Below are positions 37,008 to 46,781 of a DNA stretch of 64,000 nucleotides, in pieces. How positions within the stretch are numbered: position 1 is the first letter of the stretch; each line of letters opens with the position of its first letter. The translations under genes and the position numbers were made by a program. The notes beneath the pieces were generated by a model. The model was given only the letters and a program-made list of their open reading frames with translations. It searched no databases and was not told the DNA's origin. The DNA is from Polymorphobacter fuscus (GTDB lineage Bacteria > Pseudomonadota > Alphaproteobacteria > Sphingomonadales > Sphingomonadaceae). The stretch lies in NCBI RefSeq assembly GCF_011927825.1, contig NZ_JAATJI010000001.1:1-64000 (forward strand), read 5' to 3'.

Positions 37008-38312
37008 TCAGGGCACAGGTTCCGCCCGTGGCCCTGAATGCGGCAGCGGATCCTCCATCGGCGCGCCAGTCGTCCGCCCGGCCAGGCGCATGACCGCCAG
37101 GTCGGCGGTGACATTGCCGAGGGTGCGGAAGATGTCGGGGATGGTCTCGATGGCGAGCAGCAACGGCAGCAGCACGGTCGGCACGCCCATGGCGACGCAC
37201 ACCGGCGCAATGACGGCGAAGAACGAGACCTGTGCCGGCAGCCCGACGGCGCCAAGACTGACAGCGGCGGCGACAAGGGCGCCGATGACGAATGTTGCCG
37301 GCGTGACGGCGACGCCGTGAAGATCGGCAAGATAGATCGCGACGCCCATGTTCGCAGCAGCGCTGGCCGCACGGAACATGGCGACCGCCAGCGGCAGCAC
37401 GATGCCGGCATTGGCCGCACTGACCGCCAACGGCTGTGCGGCGGCGACCATGGCCGGTAACGAGGCAAGCGACGATTGCGTCGACATCGCGATCGCCTGT
37501 GCCGGGACGGCTGCGCGCGCAAAGCCCATGATCCCGACGCGCCCGGCGAGGGCGCCGAGAAGATGCGCCATCGCCGCCGTTGCCAGGCAGACGCCAACGA
37601 TGACCGCAACATAATGCGCCAGCACCCCGGCAGCACCGGCGCCGAGCTTTGTCCCGACAATGAAGGCCAGGGCAAGCACGCCGAGCGGCGCAACCCAGAG
37701 AACCCAGCCGATGATGACGAGCATCGCTGCTGCAATGCCGCGAAACAGCCGCGCCGTCGCCTCGGCCGAGTCGCGATCGATCCGCGTCAGGGCAAAGCCG
37801 AACAGCACTGCGAAGATGACCAGCGGCACCATCGCCGTATCGGCGGCAGCGCGGACGATGTTGGTCGGAATGATCGATTCGACCCAGCTTCCTGATGGCA
37901 GCACCGGCGCCGGGCCCGCAGCATCGATGAGCCGCGCTGCGGCCTCGGGCAGTGGCCACAGGTCGAGAAACCCCAAGGTCACGATACCGCCCAGCAGCGA
38001 TGCCGCGACCAACAGCCCGACAAACCAGCCAAGCGCCCGCCGCGCGATGGCGTTGCCGCCCTGGTTGCCGGCATCGAAAACGCCGGTGACGAGAAGTGCC
38101 GTGACCAGCGGAACGACCGTCATGGTCAGCGCATCGAGCCACAATTTGCCAATCGGCGTGGCGGTTGCAGCAAGCGGCGCCTCGGCAGGGGACCCGGCGG
38201 CGAGCGCGCCGGCAACAAGGCCGATGATCAGCCCGCCAAGGATGCGCACCGGCGGCTGGCGCAACGCGCTGCGGGTCGCAGGCGGCTTGTCCGGTACGGG
38301 CGCTGCCATCAT
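37008..38312 (-). CDS. Dicarboxylate/amino acid:cation symporter (DAACS family)
   Basis: Predicted 434 aa from ATG 38312, with GGAG upstream; the frame extends to 38456 without family support. Eight hydrophobic segments are followed by the hallmark re-entrant loop sequences AMSTQSSLASLPAMV (serine-rich hairpin) and NAGIVLPLAVAMFRAASAAANM. These resemble GltP/DctA transporters, which co-import glutamate or C4-dicarboxylates with Na+ or H+. The substrate cannot be fixed from sequence. No partner genes. Confidence 0.88.
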   Translation of the reverse strand: MMAAPVPDKPPATRSALRQPPVRILGGLIIGLVAGALAAGSPAEAPLAATATPIGKLWLDALTMTVVPLVTALLVTGVFDAGNQGGNAIARRALGWFVGLLVAASLLGGIVTLGFLDLWPLPEAAARLIDAAGPAPVLPSGSWVESIIPTNIVRAAADTAMVPLVIFAVLFGFALTRIDRDSAEATARLFRGIAAAMLVIIGWVLWVAPLGVLALAFIVGTKLGAGAAGVLAHYVAVIVGVCLATAAMAHLLGALAGRVGIMGFARAAVPAQAIAMSTQSSLASLPAMVAAAQPLAVSAANAGIVLPLAVAMFRAASAAANMGVAIYLADLHGVAVTPATFVIGALVAAAVSLGAVGLPAQVSFFAVIAPVCVAMGVPTVLLPLLLAIETIPDIFRTLGNVTADLAVMRLAGRTTGAPMEDPLPHSGPRAEPVP

Positions 38313-38480
38313 GCCGGAGCTCCGACGTCGTCGGCGGTGATGTCGGCGCAGTGATCCACAGACCAGGCATCGACAGTCTGGCAGTTGATCATCGTTTTGA
38401 GCCCGGAATACCTGATATTCTGGTAAACCGAGTGCCAGGTGAGAAGTTCCGCCCAAGTCTTCCGACAGGTCAGCGGGTGG

Positions 38481-39380
38481 TCAGTGTTTGCGGCCGAAGT
38501 CCGGTTCCTCGGTGTCCTGACCTTCGTCGATGATGCTGCGGCGGATCGCGCGGGTGCGGGTAAACAATGCTTCCAGCGTGTCGCCTTCGCCCCAGCGGAT
38601 CGCGCGCTGCAAGGCCACCAGATCTTCGGTGAAGCGGCCGAGGGTTTCTAGCACCGCGTCCTTGTTGTTGAGGAAGACGTCACGCCACATCACCGGATCG
38701 CTGGCGGCGATCCGCGTGAAATCCCGAAAACCGCCGGCGGAATATTTGATCACTTCGCTGCGGGTGACGCTTTCCAGGTCGCTGGCTGTCCCGACGATGG
38801 AATAGGCGATGAGATGGGGCAGATGGCTCGTCACGGCCAGCACACGGTCGTGATGGGCGGCATCCATCAGCTCGACCCGGGCACCGAGGCGGGTCCAGAA
38901 GGCAGCGACGCGGTCGCTGGCGGGGCCGGCGACGGCGGGAGTGAGGATGCACCAGCGGTCCTGGAACAGGCTGGCAAAACCGGCATCGGGGCCGGATTTT
39001 TCGGTGCCGGCAACGGGGTGGCCGGGGACGATCTCGACGCCGGGCAGGGCCGCGCCGAGGTCCGCCAGCACGCGTGCCTTGACCGAGCCGACGTCGCTGA
39101 CAATGGCGCCGGGTGCCAGTTCGCCGGCGATTTCGGCAGCAATTGCGGCCATGGCGCCGACCGGCACGGCAAGGACGACAAGTTCGGCGTCAACAACGGC
39201 GGCGCCGGCATTTTCGGTGACGTCGTCGGCAAGATCGAGCGCGACAACGCGCGCGCGCACGGCCGGGTCACCGTCCGATACCGTCAAGCGCACCGTCGGC
39301 ATGGTCTCGCGAATGGCGCGCGCCAGCGATGAGCCGATCAGGCCCATGCCGATGATGGCGACGCGGGCGAAAGGCAGCAT
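38481..39380 (-). CDS. tyrA: Prephenate/arogenate dehydrogenase
   Basis: The 299-aa protein has the NAD-binding start VAIIGMGLIGSSLARAI, SDVGSVKARVL and GHPVAGTEKSGPDAG, then the C-terminal domain with HLPHLIAYSIV. It oxidatively decarboxylates prephenate or arogenate in tyrosine synthesis. There is no ACT regulatory domain. Its start shares one base with the hisC stop (TGATG), so the two are co-expressed. Confidence 0.93.
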   Translation of the reverse strand: MLPFARVAIIGMGLIGSSLARAIRETMPTVRLTVSDGDPAVRARVVALDLADDVTENAGAAVVDAELVVLAVPVGAMAAIAAEIAGELAPGAIVSDVGSVKARVLADLGAALPGVEIVPGHPVAGTEKSGPDAGFASLFQDRWCILTPAVAGPASDRVAAFWTRLGARVELMDAAHHDRVLAVTSHLPHLIAYSIVGTASDLESVTRSEVIKYSAGGFRDFTRIAASDPVMWRDVFLNNKDAVLETLGRFTEDLVALQRAIRWGEGDTLEALFTRTRAIRRSIIDEGQDTEEPDFGRKH

Positions 39381-40495
39381 CAGGCCGTCGCGGTTTCGAC
39401 GAAGCGGCGCAGCGCGGCGGCGGCAGCGCGGGTTTCGTCTTCCGTTCCCACCGAGATGCGGATGCAGCGCGGCATGTCCTGGACGGCGAGGTAGCGGGTG
39501 ATGATCCCATCTTCCAGCAGCGCGGCATTGGCGGCGGCGGCGGTGACGGGGCCGTGTTCGGGAAATTCGACCAGGACGAAGTTGGCGGCGGACGGGATGG
39601 CGCGCAGCCCGGCATTGCCCAGTGCCGTCACCTCACCCGCCAGCCATTGGCGCCACTGAATGGTATGGGCGCGCGCGCGCTCCACCCAGCCGGTATCGGC
39701 GAGCGCGGCGATGGCGCCGACCTGGCCAGTGGTGGGGACATTGAAGGGCGCGCGGATGCGCTGCATCGCATCGATGATGCCGGGCTGGGCATAGGCCCAG
39801 CCGACACGCTGGGCAGCGAGGCCATAAATCTTCGAAAAGGTCCGCAGCGCGATGACATTGGCATGGGCGCGGGCAAGGGCGAGGCCGTCTTCATATTCGC
39901 CTTCGGCGAACTCGGCATAGGCGGCGTCGAGCGCGAAGACGCAGTCGGCGGGCAGGCCGGCGTGAAGGCGGCGGACTTCGGACGCGGGAATCAGCGTGCC
40001 GGTGGGGTTGTTGGGGTTGGCAAGGAAGACGACGCGCGTGCGCGGCGTGACCGCGGCGAGCAGCGTATCGACGTTGCAGGCATAATCGTCGTCGGGCGCC
40101 ACCACCGGCGTGGCGCCGACACGGCGGGCAGCGATGTCGTAAACGGCAAAGCCATGGCGGACATAGAGGACTTCATCGCCGACACCGGCAAAGGCCCCCG
40201 CGACAAGGTGCAGGAGCTCGTCGGAGCCGGTGCCGCAGATGACGCGATCGGCCTCGATGCCATGGGCGGCACCAAGAGCTTCCCGCAGCGCGGTCGAGGC
40301 TGGATCGGGGTAGCGGTTGCTGTTCTCCAGCACGGCGGTCATCGCGGCGATGGCCTGGGGGGAGGGACCGAAGGGGTTCTCGTTCGACGACAGCTTGGCG
40401 ACGACGGGACGTCCGCCCAGCCCGGCCTTGCCGGGAACATAGGCGTGGAGGTCGGCGACATAGGATTTCATGCGGGGCGCGGGGCGGGTCATCAT
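39380..40495 (-). CDS. hisC: Histidinol-phosphate / aromatic aminotransferase
   Basis: The 371-aa fold-type I aminotransferase has KLSSNENPFGPSP, VICGTGSDELLHLV, the Asn-Pro in NPNNPTGT and the PLP Lys in RTFSKIYGLAAQRVG. This is the HisC subfamily. The neighbour tyrA suggests it transaminates prephenate or aromatic keto acids as well as, or instead of, imidazole acetol phosphate. Alternative starts lie at 40492 and 40471. Confidence 0.9.
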   Translation of the reverse strand: MMTRPAPRMKSYVADLHAYVPGKAGLGGRPVVAKLSSNENPFGPSPQAIAAMTAVLENSNRYPDPASTALREALGAAHGIEADRVICGTGSDELLHLVAGAFAGVGDEVLYVRHGFAVYDIAARRVGATPVVAPDDDYACNVDTLLAAVTPRTRVVFLANPNNPTGTLIPASEVRRLHAGLPADCVFALDAAYAEFAEGEYEDGLALARAHANVIALRTFSKIYGLAAQRVGWAYAQPGIIDAMQRIRAPFNVPTTGQVGAIAALADTGWVERARAHTIQWRQWLAGEVTALGNAGLRAIPSAANFVLVEFPEHGPVTAAAANAALLEDGIITRYLAVQDMPRCIRISVGTEDETRAAAAALRRFVETATA

Positions 40496-40626
40496 GCGGC
40501 GCGGTTTAGGCGAGATGGCGGGGGAGGGAAAGGGCAGGGTCGCCGCGGGGCGTCACCGGCATGACAAGGCCGATCCGGGCGATTATGAAGACGCCGCATG
40601 AACCCCTTTTGAAGGTCCCTTTGCTT

Positions 40627-42639
40627 ATGCGCGCCTTGCTGCTTTGTGCGACTGCCCTTGTCCTGGCCGGCCCGGTTTCGGCGGCGCCGCAATATGGCAG
40701 CTATGGTTTCGATACCAAGGGCATGGACCGGGCGGTCAAGCCCGGCGATGACTTCTTTGCCTATGCCAATGGCAATTGGGACAGGACGACGCCCATCCCC
40801 GCCGACCGGTCGGGCTATGGCGTCGCCTATGTGCTCGATGACCTGTCGCGCCAGCGGACCCGCGAGATCATCGAAGCGGCCGCCGCCAACCCCGGCACAT
40901 CGGCCGATGCGGCCCGGGTCGGCACCTATTACGCCACTTTCATGGACGAGCCGGCGATCGAGGCGAAGGGGCTGGCGGCCATCAAGCCGGCGCTCGACCG
41001 GATTGCGGCGATATCGACGCCGGCCGAACTGGCGACGGCGCTGGGCGCGGCGCAACGGTTGAAGATCCCAGGGCCATTCGGCGTCGGCGTCGAGCAGGAC
41101 CCCAAGAACCCCGAACGCTATATGGCGGGCATGGGCCAGAGCGGCCTCGGCCTGCCCGACCGTGACTATTTCCTGCAAGACAATCCCAAATTCGTCGAAG
41201 TCCGGGCGAAATATGTCGACCATATCACCCGGATGTTCACCCTGGCGGGGTTCGACAATGCAAGGGCCCGGGCGGAAGCGGTCTTCGCGCTCGAAAAGGC
41301 CCTGGCCGAAGTCCAGTGGACGCGGGTGCAGAACCGTGACCCGGTCAAGACCTATAATCTGCGTGATCCCAAGACGCTGGCCGCCGAAGCGCCGGGGCTG
41401 GACTGGCCGGCCTTCCTGGCGGCGGCGGGCATCGGCGGCGAAACCCGGCTGGACGTCGCACAGCCGAGCGCCTTTGCCGGCATGGCGAAGCTGGTCGGCG
41501 ACCAGCCGCTGGCGGTGTGGAAGGACTATCTGGCGCTGCGCGTGCTGAAGGCGCGGGCGGCCGTGCTGCCCAAGGCTTTTGTCGACGAGAATTTTGCTTT
41601 CAACGGCACCGTGCTGGCCGGCCAGCCCGAAAACCAGCCGCGCTGGAAGCGCGGGGTAACGCAGGTCAACGCCTATATGGGCGAAGCCGTCGGCAAGCTG
41701 TACGTCGACAAATATTTCAACGCCGATGCCAAAACCAAGATCGATGCGCTGGTCAAGAACCTGCTGGCGGCGATGGGGGCGCGGATCGACAAGGCCGAAT
41801 GGATGTCCCCGGCGACGAAGCAGGAGGCGCGGGCCAAGCTGGCGACCTTCAATCCCAAGATCGGCTACCCCGACAAATGGCGCGACTATTCGGCGCTGAA
41901 GGTGGTTTCCGGCGACGCGGTGGGCAATGCCGATCGCGCCAATGCCTTTGATTACGACCGCGACCTCGCCAAGCTGGGCGGGCCGCTCGATCGCAGCGAA
42001 TGGTTCATGGCGCCGACGGTGGTCAACGCCTATTACAATCCGCCGATGAACGAAGTGGTGTTTCCGGCTGCGATCCTGCAGCCGCCGTTCTTCGATCCGC
42101 AAGCCGATCCGGCGGTCAATTATGGCGGGATCGGCGCGGTGATCGGGCATGAAATCAGCCATGGTTTCGACGACCAGGGTCGGCAATATGACGCCAAGGG
42201 TGCGCTCCGCGACTGGTGGACGGCTGCCGACAACAAGGCGTTCACCGAACGCGCCAAGCGGCTGGTGGCACAGTATAACGCCTATGAGCCGTTGAAGGGC
42301 AGCCACATCAACGGCGAACTGACCCTGGGCGAGAATATCGCCGATATCGCCGGGTTGCAGATCGCCCATGATGCCTGGCTGCGGTCGCTGGACGGCAAGC
42401 CCGCGCCGGTGATCGACGGGATGACCGGGGAACAGCGTTTCTTCCTGGGCTATGCCCAGGCCTGGCGCGGCAAGGTCCGCGATGCGGCGCTGCTATCGCA
42501 GCTGACATCCGACCCGCATTCGCCCAATGTCGAGCGTGCCGACACGGTGCGCAACATGGACGCCTGGTACGATGCCTTTGGCGTCAAGCCCGGTGACAAG
42601 CTGTATCTGGCGCCGAAGGACCGTGTGCATATCTGGTAA
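40627..42639 (+). CDS. M13 family zinc metallopeptidase (neprilysin/PepO-like)
   Basis: Predicted 670 aa from ATG 40627, with GAAGG upstream; ATG 40585 would add 14 residues. A signal peptide MRALLLCATALVLAGPVSA leads to the M13 N-terminal domain (DDFFAYANGNWDRTTPIP). The catalytic part has NAYYNPPMNEVVFPAAI, the zinc site GHEISHGFDDQG (His-Glu-x-x-His) and GENIADIAGLQIAHDAW with the third ligand Glu. CxxW at the end is replaced by a IW terminus (DRVHIW), as in bacterial members. It degrades peptides in the periplasm or outside the cell. Confidence 0.93.
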   Translation: MRALLLCATALVLAGPVSAAPQYGSYGFDTKGMDRAVKPGDDFFAYANGNWDRTTPIPADRSGYGVAYVLDDLSRQRTREIIEAAAANPGTSADAARVGTYYATFMDEPAIEAKGLAAIKPALDRIAAISTPAELATALGAAQRLKIPGPFGVGVEQDPKNPERYMAGMGQSGLGLPDRDYFLQDNPKFVEVRAKYVDHITRMFTLAGFDNARARAEAVFALEKALAEVQWTRVQNRDPVKTYNLRDPKTLAAEAPGLDWPAFLAAAGIGGETRLDVAQPSAFAGMAKLVGDQPLAVWKDYLALRVLKARAAVLPKAFVDENFAFNGTVLAGQPENQPRWKRGVTQVNAYMGEAVGKLYVDKYFNADAKTKIDALVKNLLAAMGARIDKAEWMSPATKQEARAKLATFNPKIGYPDKWRDYSALKVVSGDAVGNADRANAFDYDRDLAKLGGPLDRSEWFMAPTVVNAYYNPPMNEVVFPAAILQPPFFDPQADPAVNYGGIGAVIGHEISHGFDDQGRQYDAKGALRDWWTAADNKAFTERAKRLVAQYNAYEPLKGSHINGELTLGENIADIAGLQIAHDAWLRSLDGKPAPVIDGMTGEQRFFLGYAQAWRGKVRDAALLSQLTSDPHSPNVERADTVRNMDAWYDAFGVKPGDKLYLAPKDRVHIW

Positions 42640-42650
42640 CGGCAGGGGTT

Positions 42651-42833
42651 CGCGGTTACCCGCTGGCCGGCCTGGGCATCGCCTCGCACGAAGGCGCGCT
42701 GGTCGGGCGGATCAACCAGGCGATCGGCGTGCTGACGGCGCTGGGGCTGGCGGTGCTGGCAGGGTCGTCGCCGGTGCTGCGGCGGATCGCGCCGGTGGCG
42801 CGCTGGCAGGGGTTGCGGCCGCAACCGGCGTGA
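42651..42833 (+). pseudogene. C-terminal relic of a PepSY-type membrane protein
   Basis: The frame just after the peptidase stop encodes GYPLAGLGIASHEGALVG, then RINQAIGVLTALGLAVLAGS and a stop at 42831. This matches the end of PepSY-associated transmembrane proteins, where GxxxHEG precedes the last membrane helix. No start or N-terminal domain is present: the preceding bases belong to the peptidase gene. It is therefore a deletion scar. Confidence 0.5.
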
Positions 42834-42864
42834 CAAGCGCGGTCCGAAGCCTTAACGCGCCACC

Positions 42865-44001
42865 ATGGCTGCGACGCAAACCGTAACAACCGATGGACGC
42901 TTCGGCCATGACCGGCGGGTGACGCTGCCGGGGCGGTTCGCCCTGGCCAGCGGCCAGGCGCTGCCCGGAATCGACATTGCCTATGAAACCTATGGGACGC
43001 TCAACGCCGACGCGTCGAACGCCATATTGGTCTGCCATGCGCTGACCGGCGACCAGCATGTCGCCGGCGCCAACCCGCGCACCGGCAAGCCGGGATGGTG
43101 GCCGCGGCTGGTCGGGCCCGGCAAGGCCATCGACCCGGCGCGACATTTCATCGTCTGTTCCAATGTGCTCGGCGGTTGCAGCGGATCGACCGGACCGGCG
43201 AGCCTCGACCCGGCAACCGGCAAGCGCTTTTCGATGGCGTTTCCGATGATCACCATTCGCGACATGGTCAACGCCCAGGCGCGCCTGCTCGACCATCTGG
43301 GCGTGGGCCGGCTGGCGGCGGTGGTCGGGGGGTCGATGGGGGGGATGCAGGCGCTCGATTGGGCCGTGGCGCATCCCGACCGGGTGCGATCGGTGGTGGC
43401 GATTGCCACGGCGGCGCGACATTCGGCGCAGAACATCGCCTTTCACGAGGTCGGGCGCCAGGCGATCATGGCCGATCCGATGTGGCAGGGCGGCAATTAC
43501 GCCGACAATGCGCCGCCGGCGGCGGGCCTCGCGGTGGCGCGAATGGCGGCGCACATCACCTATCTGTCGGAAGCCGGGCTGACCGCGAAATTCGGCCGCC
43601 GCTTGCAGGACCGAACCGTGCTGGGCTTCGGCTTCGATGCCGAATTCCAGGTCGAATCCTATCTGCGGCACCAGGGTCTGGCGTTCGTCGAACGCTTCGA
43701 CGCCAATTCCTATCTCTATATTACCCGGGCGCTCGATTATTTCGACCTGGCGGCGCCGCACGACGGGGTGCTGGCCAAGGCCTTTGCCGGCACGAAGACA
43801 CGTTTTGCCGTGGTCAGCTTCACCAGCGACTGGCTGTACCCGACAGCGGAAGCGCGGCGGATCGTCCGCGCGCTGAATGCCGCCGGCGCAGCGGTGAGCT
43901 TTGTCGAGCTGGAAAGTCCTTTCGGCCATGATGCGTTCCTGCTCGACGCGCCCGAGATGGTGCGGGTAGTGGACGGGTTCCTGCGCGCGGGGGAACAATG
44001 A
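42865..44001 (+). CDS. metX: Homoserine O-acetyltransferase
   Basis: The 378-aa alpha/beta-hydrolase has [26 protein letters not shown], the nucleophile elbow [12 protein letters not shown], the Asp in SFTSDWLYP and His in FGHDAFLLD. It activates homoserine for methionine synthesis. Whether acetyl- or succinyl-CoA is used cannot be told with certainty. metW follows with an ATGA overlap. The gap before the gene is only 31 bp, too short for a riboswitch. Confidence 0.93.
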   Translation: MAATQTVTTDGRFGHDRRVTLPGRFALASGQALPGIDIAYETYGTLNADASNAILVCHALTGDQHVAGANPRTGKPGWWPRLVGPGKAIDPARHFIVCSNVLGGCSGSTGPASLDPATGKRFSMAFPMITIRDMVNAQARLLDHLGVGRLAAVVGGSMGGMQALDWAVAHPDRVRSVVAIATAARHSAQNIAFHEVGRQAIMADPMWQGGNYADNAPPAAGLAVARMAAHITYLSEAGLTAKFGRRLQDRTVLGFGFDAEFQVESYLRHQGLAFVERFDANSYLYITRALDYFDLAAPHDGVLAKAFAGTKTRFAVVSFTSDWLYPTAEARRIVRALNAAGAAVSFVELESPFGHDAFLLDAPEMVRVVDGFLRAGEQ

Positions 44002-44591
44002 GCCTGCGGCCCGACCTGGCGGCGGTTGCCGACGCGGTGCCGCCGGGCGCGCGGGTGCTCGATGTCGGCTGCGGCGACGGCGCCTTGCTGGCATATCTAC
44101 GCGACCGCAAGGGCGTCGATGCGCGCGGCATCGACGTGCTGGCTGGCAACGTCGCCAGTGCGGTGGCGCGTGGCCTGTCGGTCGTCCAGGGCGATGCCGA
44201 TGCCGACCTGGGCGATTACCCCGATGGCGCGTTCGACATGGTCATCCTTTCCGACACGCTGCAGGCGATGCGGGCGCCGGCGGCGGTGCTGGGTGAACTG
44301 GTGCGCATCGGCCGCCGCGGGATCGTCAGCTTCCCCAATTTCGGCCACTGGCGGGTGCGCGCGTCGGTGGTGTTCGGCGGGCGGATGCCGGTGACGGCGA
44401 CGTTGCCCGTCAGCTGGCACCAGACGCCCAATATCCATCTGTGCACGATCGATGATTTTCGCGAACTGGTCACCGACCTGGGATTGCGCATCGAAAGTGC
44501 GACTTTCCTCAGCGGCGGGCGGCGGCGCAACGGCAATCTTGCAAATCTGATGGCGGAACAGGCGGTGTTCGTCCTCGGGCGGGGGGTTTAA
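43998..44591 (+). CDS. metW: MetW, methionine biosynthesis protein
   Basis: The 197-aa protein has a SAM-methyltransferase fold with [31 protein letters not shown] and the MetW-typical [11 protein letters not shown] and [12 protein letters not shown]. MetW acts with MetX, possibly as its activating subunit. ATGA overlap with metX. Confidence 0.93.
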   Translation: MSLRPDLAAVADAVPPGARVLDVGCGDGALLAYLRDRKGVDARGIDVLAGNVASAVARGLSVVQGDADADLGDYPDGAFDMVILSDTLQAMRAPAAVLGELVRIGRRGIVSFPNFGHWRVRASVVFGGRMPVTATLPVSWHQTPNIHLCTIDDFRELVTDLGLRIESATFLSGGRRRNGNLANLMAEQAVFVLGRGV

Positions 44592-44621
44592 CCCGGGCGC
44601 GTGCGCGGGTAGGACAGGGGT

Positions 44622-45779
44622 ATGTATGCCCGCCGCTTCCTTTGGGCGATTGCGATCATCGTCATGATCGTCATTGCCGCCGCCTTTGCCTACAGCCTGT
44701 TCGGGCCGCGGCTGTTGCGGGTGGCGCTGGTGCCGACGACGGCATTTTCGGAACAGGCGGCAGGGCCGCGTCCCGATTACGCCCGGCTGACGGCCTGGGC
44801 GGCGCATCCGGGGCTGAAGACCGACGCAGCCCGCTGGACACCGGCGGATTATGCCGTGGCGCCGTTCCCGGCAGCGGCGGTATTCTATGTGCTGCCGACC
44901 AGTGTGTTCGACCGGTCACGGTGGAATGCCCGCGCCGACGACGCCGAAATGGCACGGCGGATGGACATGTTCTTGCGGGCGCAGGCGAGCGTTTTCAATG
45001 GCATAGGGTCGATCTGGGCACCGCGCTACCGCCAGGCGACATTCGGCGCGTTCCTGACCGACCAGGATGCGGCGGCGCAGGCGCAGGCGCTGGCCTATGG
45101 CGATGTGCTGGCGGCCTTCGACGCCTTTGTGGCGGCACAGCCGGCGACGCGGCCGATCATTCTGGCCGGCCACAGCCAGGGATCGTTGCACCTGATCAGG
45201 CTGTTGAAGGAGCGCATCGCCGGGACGCCGCTCGCCGCGCGGATCGTGGCCGTCTATGCGCCGGGCTGGCCTATCTCGGTAACGGCGGACCTGCCGGCGC
45301 TCGGGCTACCGGCGTGCACGATCGCCGACGAAACCGGCTGCATCCTGTCGTGGCAAAGCTTTGCCCGGCCGGCCGACTACAAGGAAGTCCGCGACAGTTT
45401 CGACCGTGGCAGCGGCCTGACCGGGGCGAAGCGGTTGGGCACCGAGATGCTGTGCAGCAACCCCCTGTCGGGCATGAGCGACCGCACGCCGATGCCGGCG
45501 GCGGGCAATTTCGGTTCGCTGGTCCCCAATGACGATTTCAGCGGTGGCACGCTGCAGGCCAAGACCGTCGGCGCCGCCTGCACCGCCACCGGCATCCTCG
45601 ATATCGGTGAACCGCCGGCCGATTTCACCGCCTATGTCCTGCCCGGCAACAACTACCATGTGTATGATATCCCGCTGTTCTGGGCCAATTTGCGCGCCGA
45701 TGTCGAACGCCGGCTCGACCGGTTCGGGCAGCCGGTGGTGACGCCGAAGCCACCGAAACAGCGGTCGGCGCGGGCCTGA
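44622..45779 (+). CDS. DUF3089-family alpha/beta-hydrolase
   Basis: The 385-aa protein has an N-terminal membrane helix or uncleaved signal (FLWAIAIIVMIVIAAAFAYSL) and a hydrolase domain with the nucleophile elbow ILAGHSQGSLHLIRLL. NNYHVYDIPLFWANLR at the C-terminus provides the probable catalytic His. DUF3089 proteins look like lipases or esterases; no substrate is known to me. The enzyme is probably anchored in the periplasm. Confidence 0.82.
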   Translation: MYARRFLWAIAIIVMIVIAAAFAYSLFGPRLLRVALVPTTAFSEQAAGPRPDYARLTAWAAHPGLKTDAARWTPADYAVAPFPAAAVFYVLPTSVFDRSRWNARADDAEMARRMDMFLRAQASVFNGIGSIWAPRYRQATFGAFLTDQDAAAQAQALAYGDVLAAFDAFVAAQPATRPIILAGHSQGSLHLIRLLKERIAGTPLAARIVAVYAPGWPISVTADLPALGLPACTIADETGCILSWQSFARPADYKEVRDSFDRGSGLTGAKRLGTEMLCSNPLSGMSDRTPMPAAGNFGSLVPNDDFSGGTLQAKTVGAACTATGILDIGEPPADFTAYVLPGNNYHVYDIPLFWANLRADVERRLDRFGQPVVTPKPPKQRSARA

Positions 45780-45791
45780 CCGCTGGCGACG

Positions 45792-46265
45792 TTGGACCTT
45801 GCCGGCTTTGCGGCCGTGCTGCCGGACGGCGGCCGTCTGGCGGGGCTCGACGCCGGGACCAAGACCATCGGGCTGGCGACATGCGATGCCGGCTGGGCCT
45901 TTGCCGCGCCGCATTCGACGATCGCGCGGACCCGGTTTACCGCCGACCTGGCGCTGCTGCGCGGCTTTGTCGCGGCCGAACGCATCAAGGGCCTGGTGCT
46001 CGGCCTGCCGCTGAGCATGGACGGCAGCGACAGCCCGCGCACCCAGTCGGTGCGCGCGCTCGCACGCAATCTCGATGCGCTGGGCCTGCCGCTGCTGTTG
46101 TGGGATGAGCGCTGGAGCACCCAGGCCGTCGAGCGGGCGATGATTGCCGAGGACCTGTCGCGGCGGACGCGGGCGGAGCGCGTCGACCGGCTGGCGGCGG
46201 CGTACATCCTGCAGGGCGCGATCGACGCGCTGACGCGGTTGCCGGTGCCGGACACAGGGGATTGA
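45792..46265 (+). CDS. ruvX: RuvX/YqgF, RNase H-fold Holliday-junction resolvase-like nuclease
   Basis: The 157-aa protein starts at TTG 45792, there being no ATG at the right place. It has [33 protein letters not shown] and [17 protein letters not shown], the YqgF signature with the acidic triad. Members process pre-16S rRNA. The first Asp and the DERWST motif are intact. Second domain is absent, as usual. Confidence 0.92.
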   Translation: MDLAGFAAVLPDGGRLAGLDAGTKTIGLATCDAGWAFAAPHSTIARTRFTADLALLRGFVAAERIKGLVLGLPLSMDGSDSPRTQSVRALARNLDALGLPLLLWDERWSTQAVERAMIAEDLSRRTRAERVDRLAAAYILQGAIDALTRLPVPDTGD

Positions 46266-46349
46266 TGCCGCAGCCGGTCGAACAGGACTTGGCAAAGCCG
46301 CGCCGCGATACGATTTTGGTGACAACCAAAGATAATGGGAAGGAAGACC

Positions 46350-46718
46350 ATGTCCGACACACGCGACCTTAGTCCGCAGCAGCGCGCGGTGCTGCGCGAC
46401 CATGCCACCGAGCGGCCCTTCACCTCGCCGCTGAACGATGAAAAGCGCGCCGGCGCCTTCTTTTGTGCCGGCTGCGGCACGCACGTCTATGAATCGGGCA
46501 CCAAATACAACAGCGGCTCCGGGTGGCCGAGCTTTTACGACGCGGTCCCGGGCGCGGTCGCAACGACGGTCGATACCAGCCACGGCATGACCCGCACCGA
46601 AGTCCATTGCGCCACGTGCGAAGGCCATCTCGGCCATATCTTTCCCGATGGCCCGCGGCCGACAGGGATGCGGCATTGCATCAACGGCCTGGCGCTGACG
46701 TTCGAGGCGAAGGAATAG
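46350..46718 (+). CDS. msrB: Peptide-methionine (R)-S-oxide reductase
   Basis: Predicted 122 aa from ATG 46350, with AAGGA nearby. It has the zinc-binding pairs CAGC and CATC, YNSGSGWPSFYD and the catalytic Cys in MRHCINGLAL. It repairs oxidised methionine. The resolving Cys used in some families is not obvious, so thioredoxin may reduce it directly. Normal length. Confidence 0.93.
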   Translation: MSDTRDLSPQQRAVLRDHATERPFTSPLNDEKRAGAFFCAGCGTHVYESGTKYNSGSGWPSFYDAVPGAVATTVDTSHGMTRTEVHCATCEGHLGHIFPDGPRPTGMRHCINGLALTFEAKE

Positions 46719-46781
46719 CCGCCCGGCCGTCCTGCCGCCCCCTCGCTTGCAGGGAGGGAGTCCAGTAGGCATGGTGGGGAC

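Noticed and set aside
40492..42369. Minus-strand reading frame of 625 codons opposite the M13 peptidase
   Set aside because: It is a mirror of the GC-rich codon use of the peptidase gene. The protein is Arg/Gly/His-rich with no domain and no ribosome-binding site.
42834..42864. SAM-type riboswitch before metX
   Set aside because: Only 31 bases separate metX from the preceding frame, and no riboswitch-like folding is visible.
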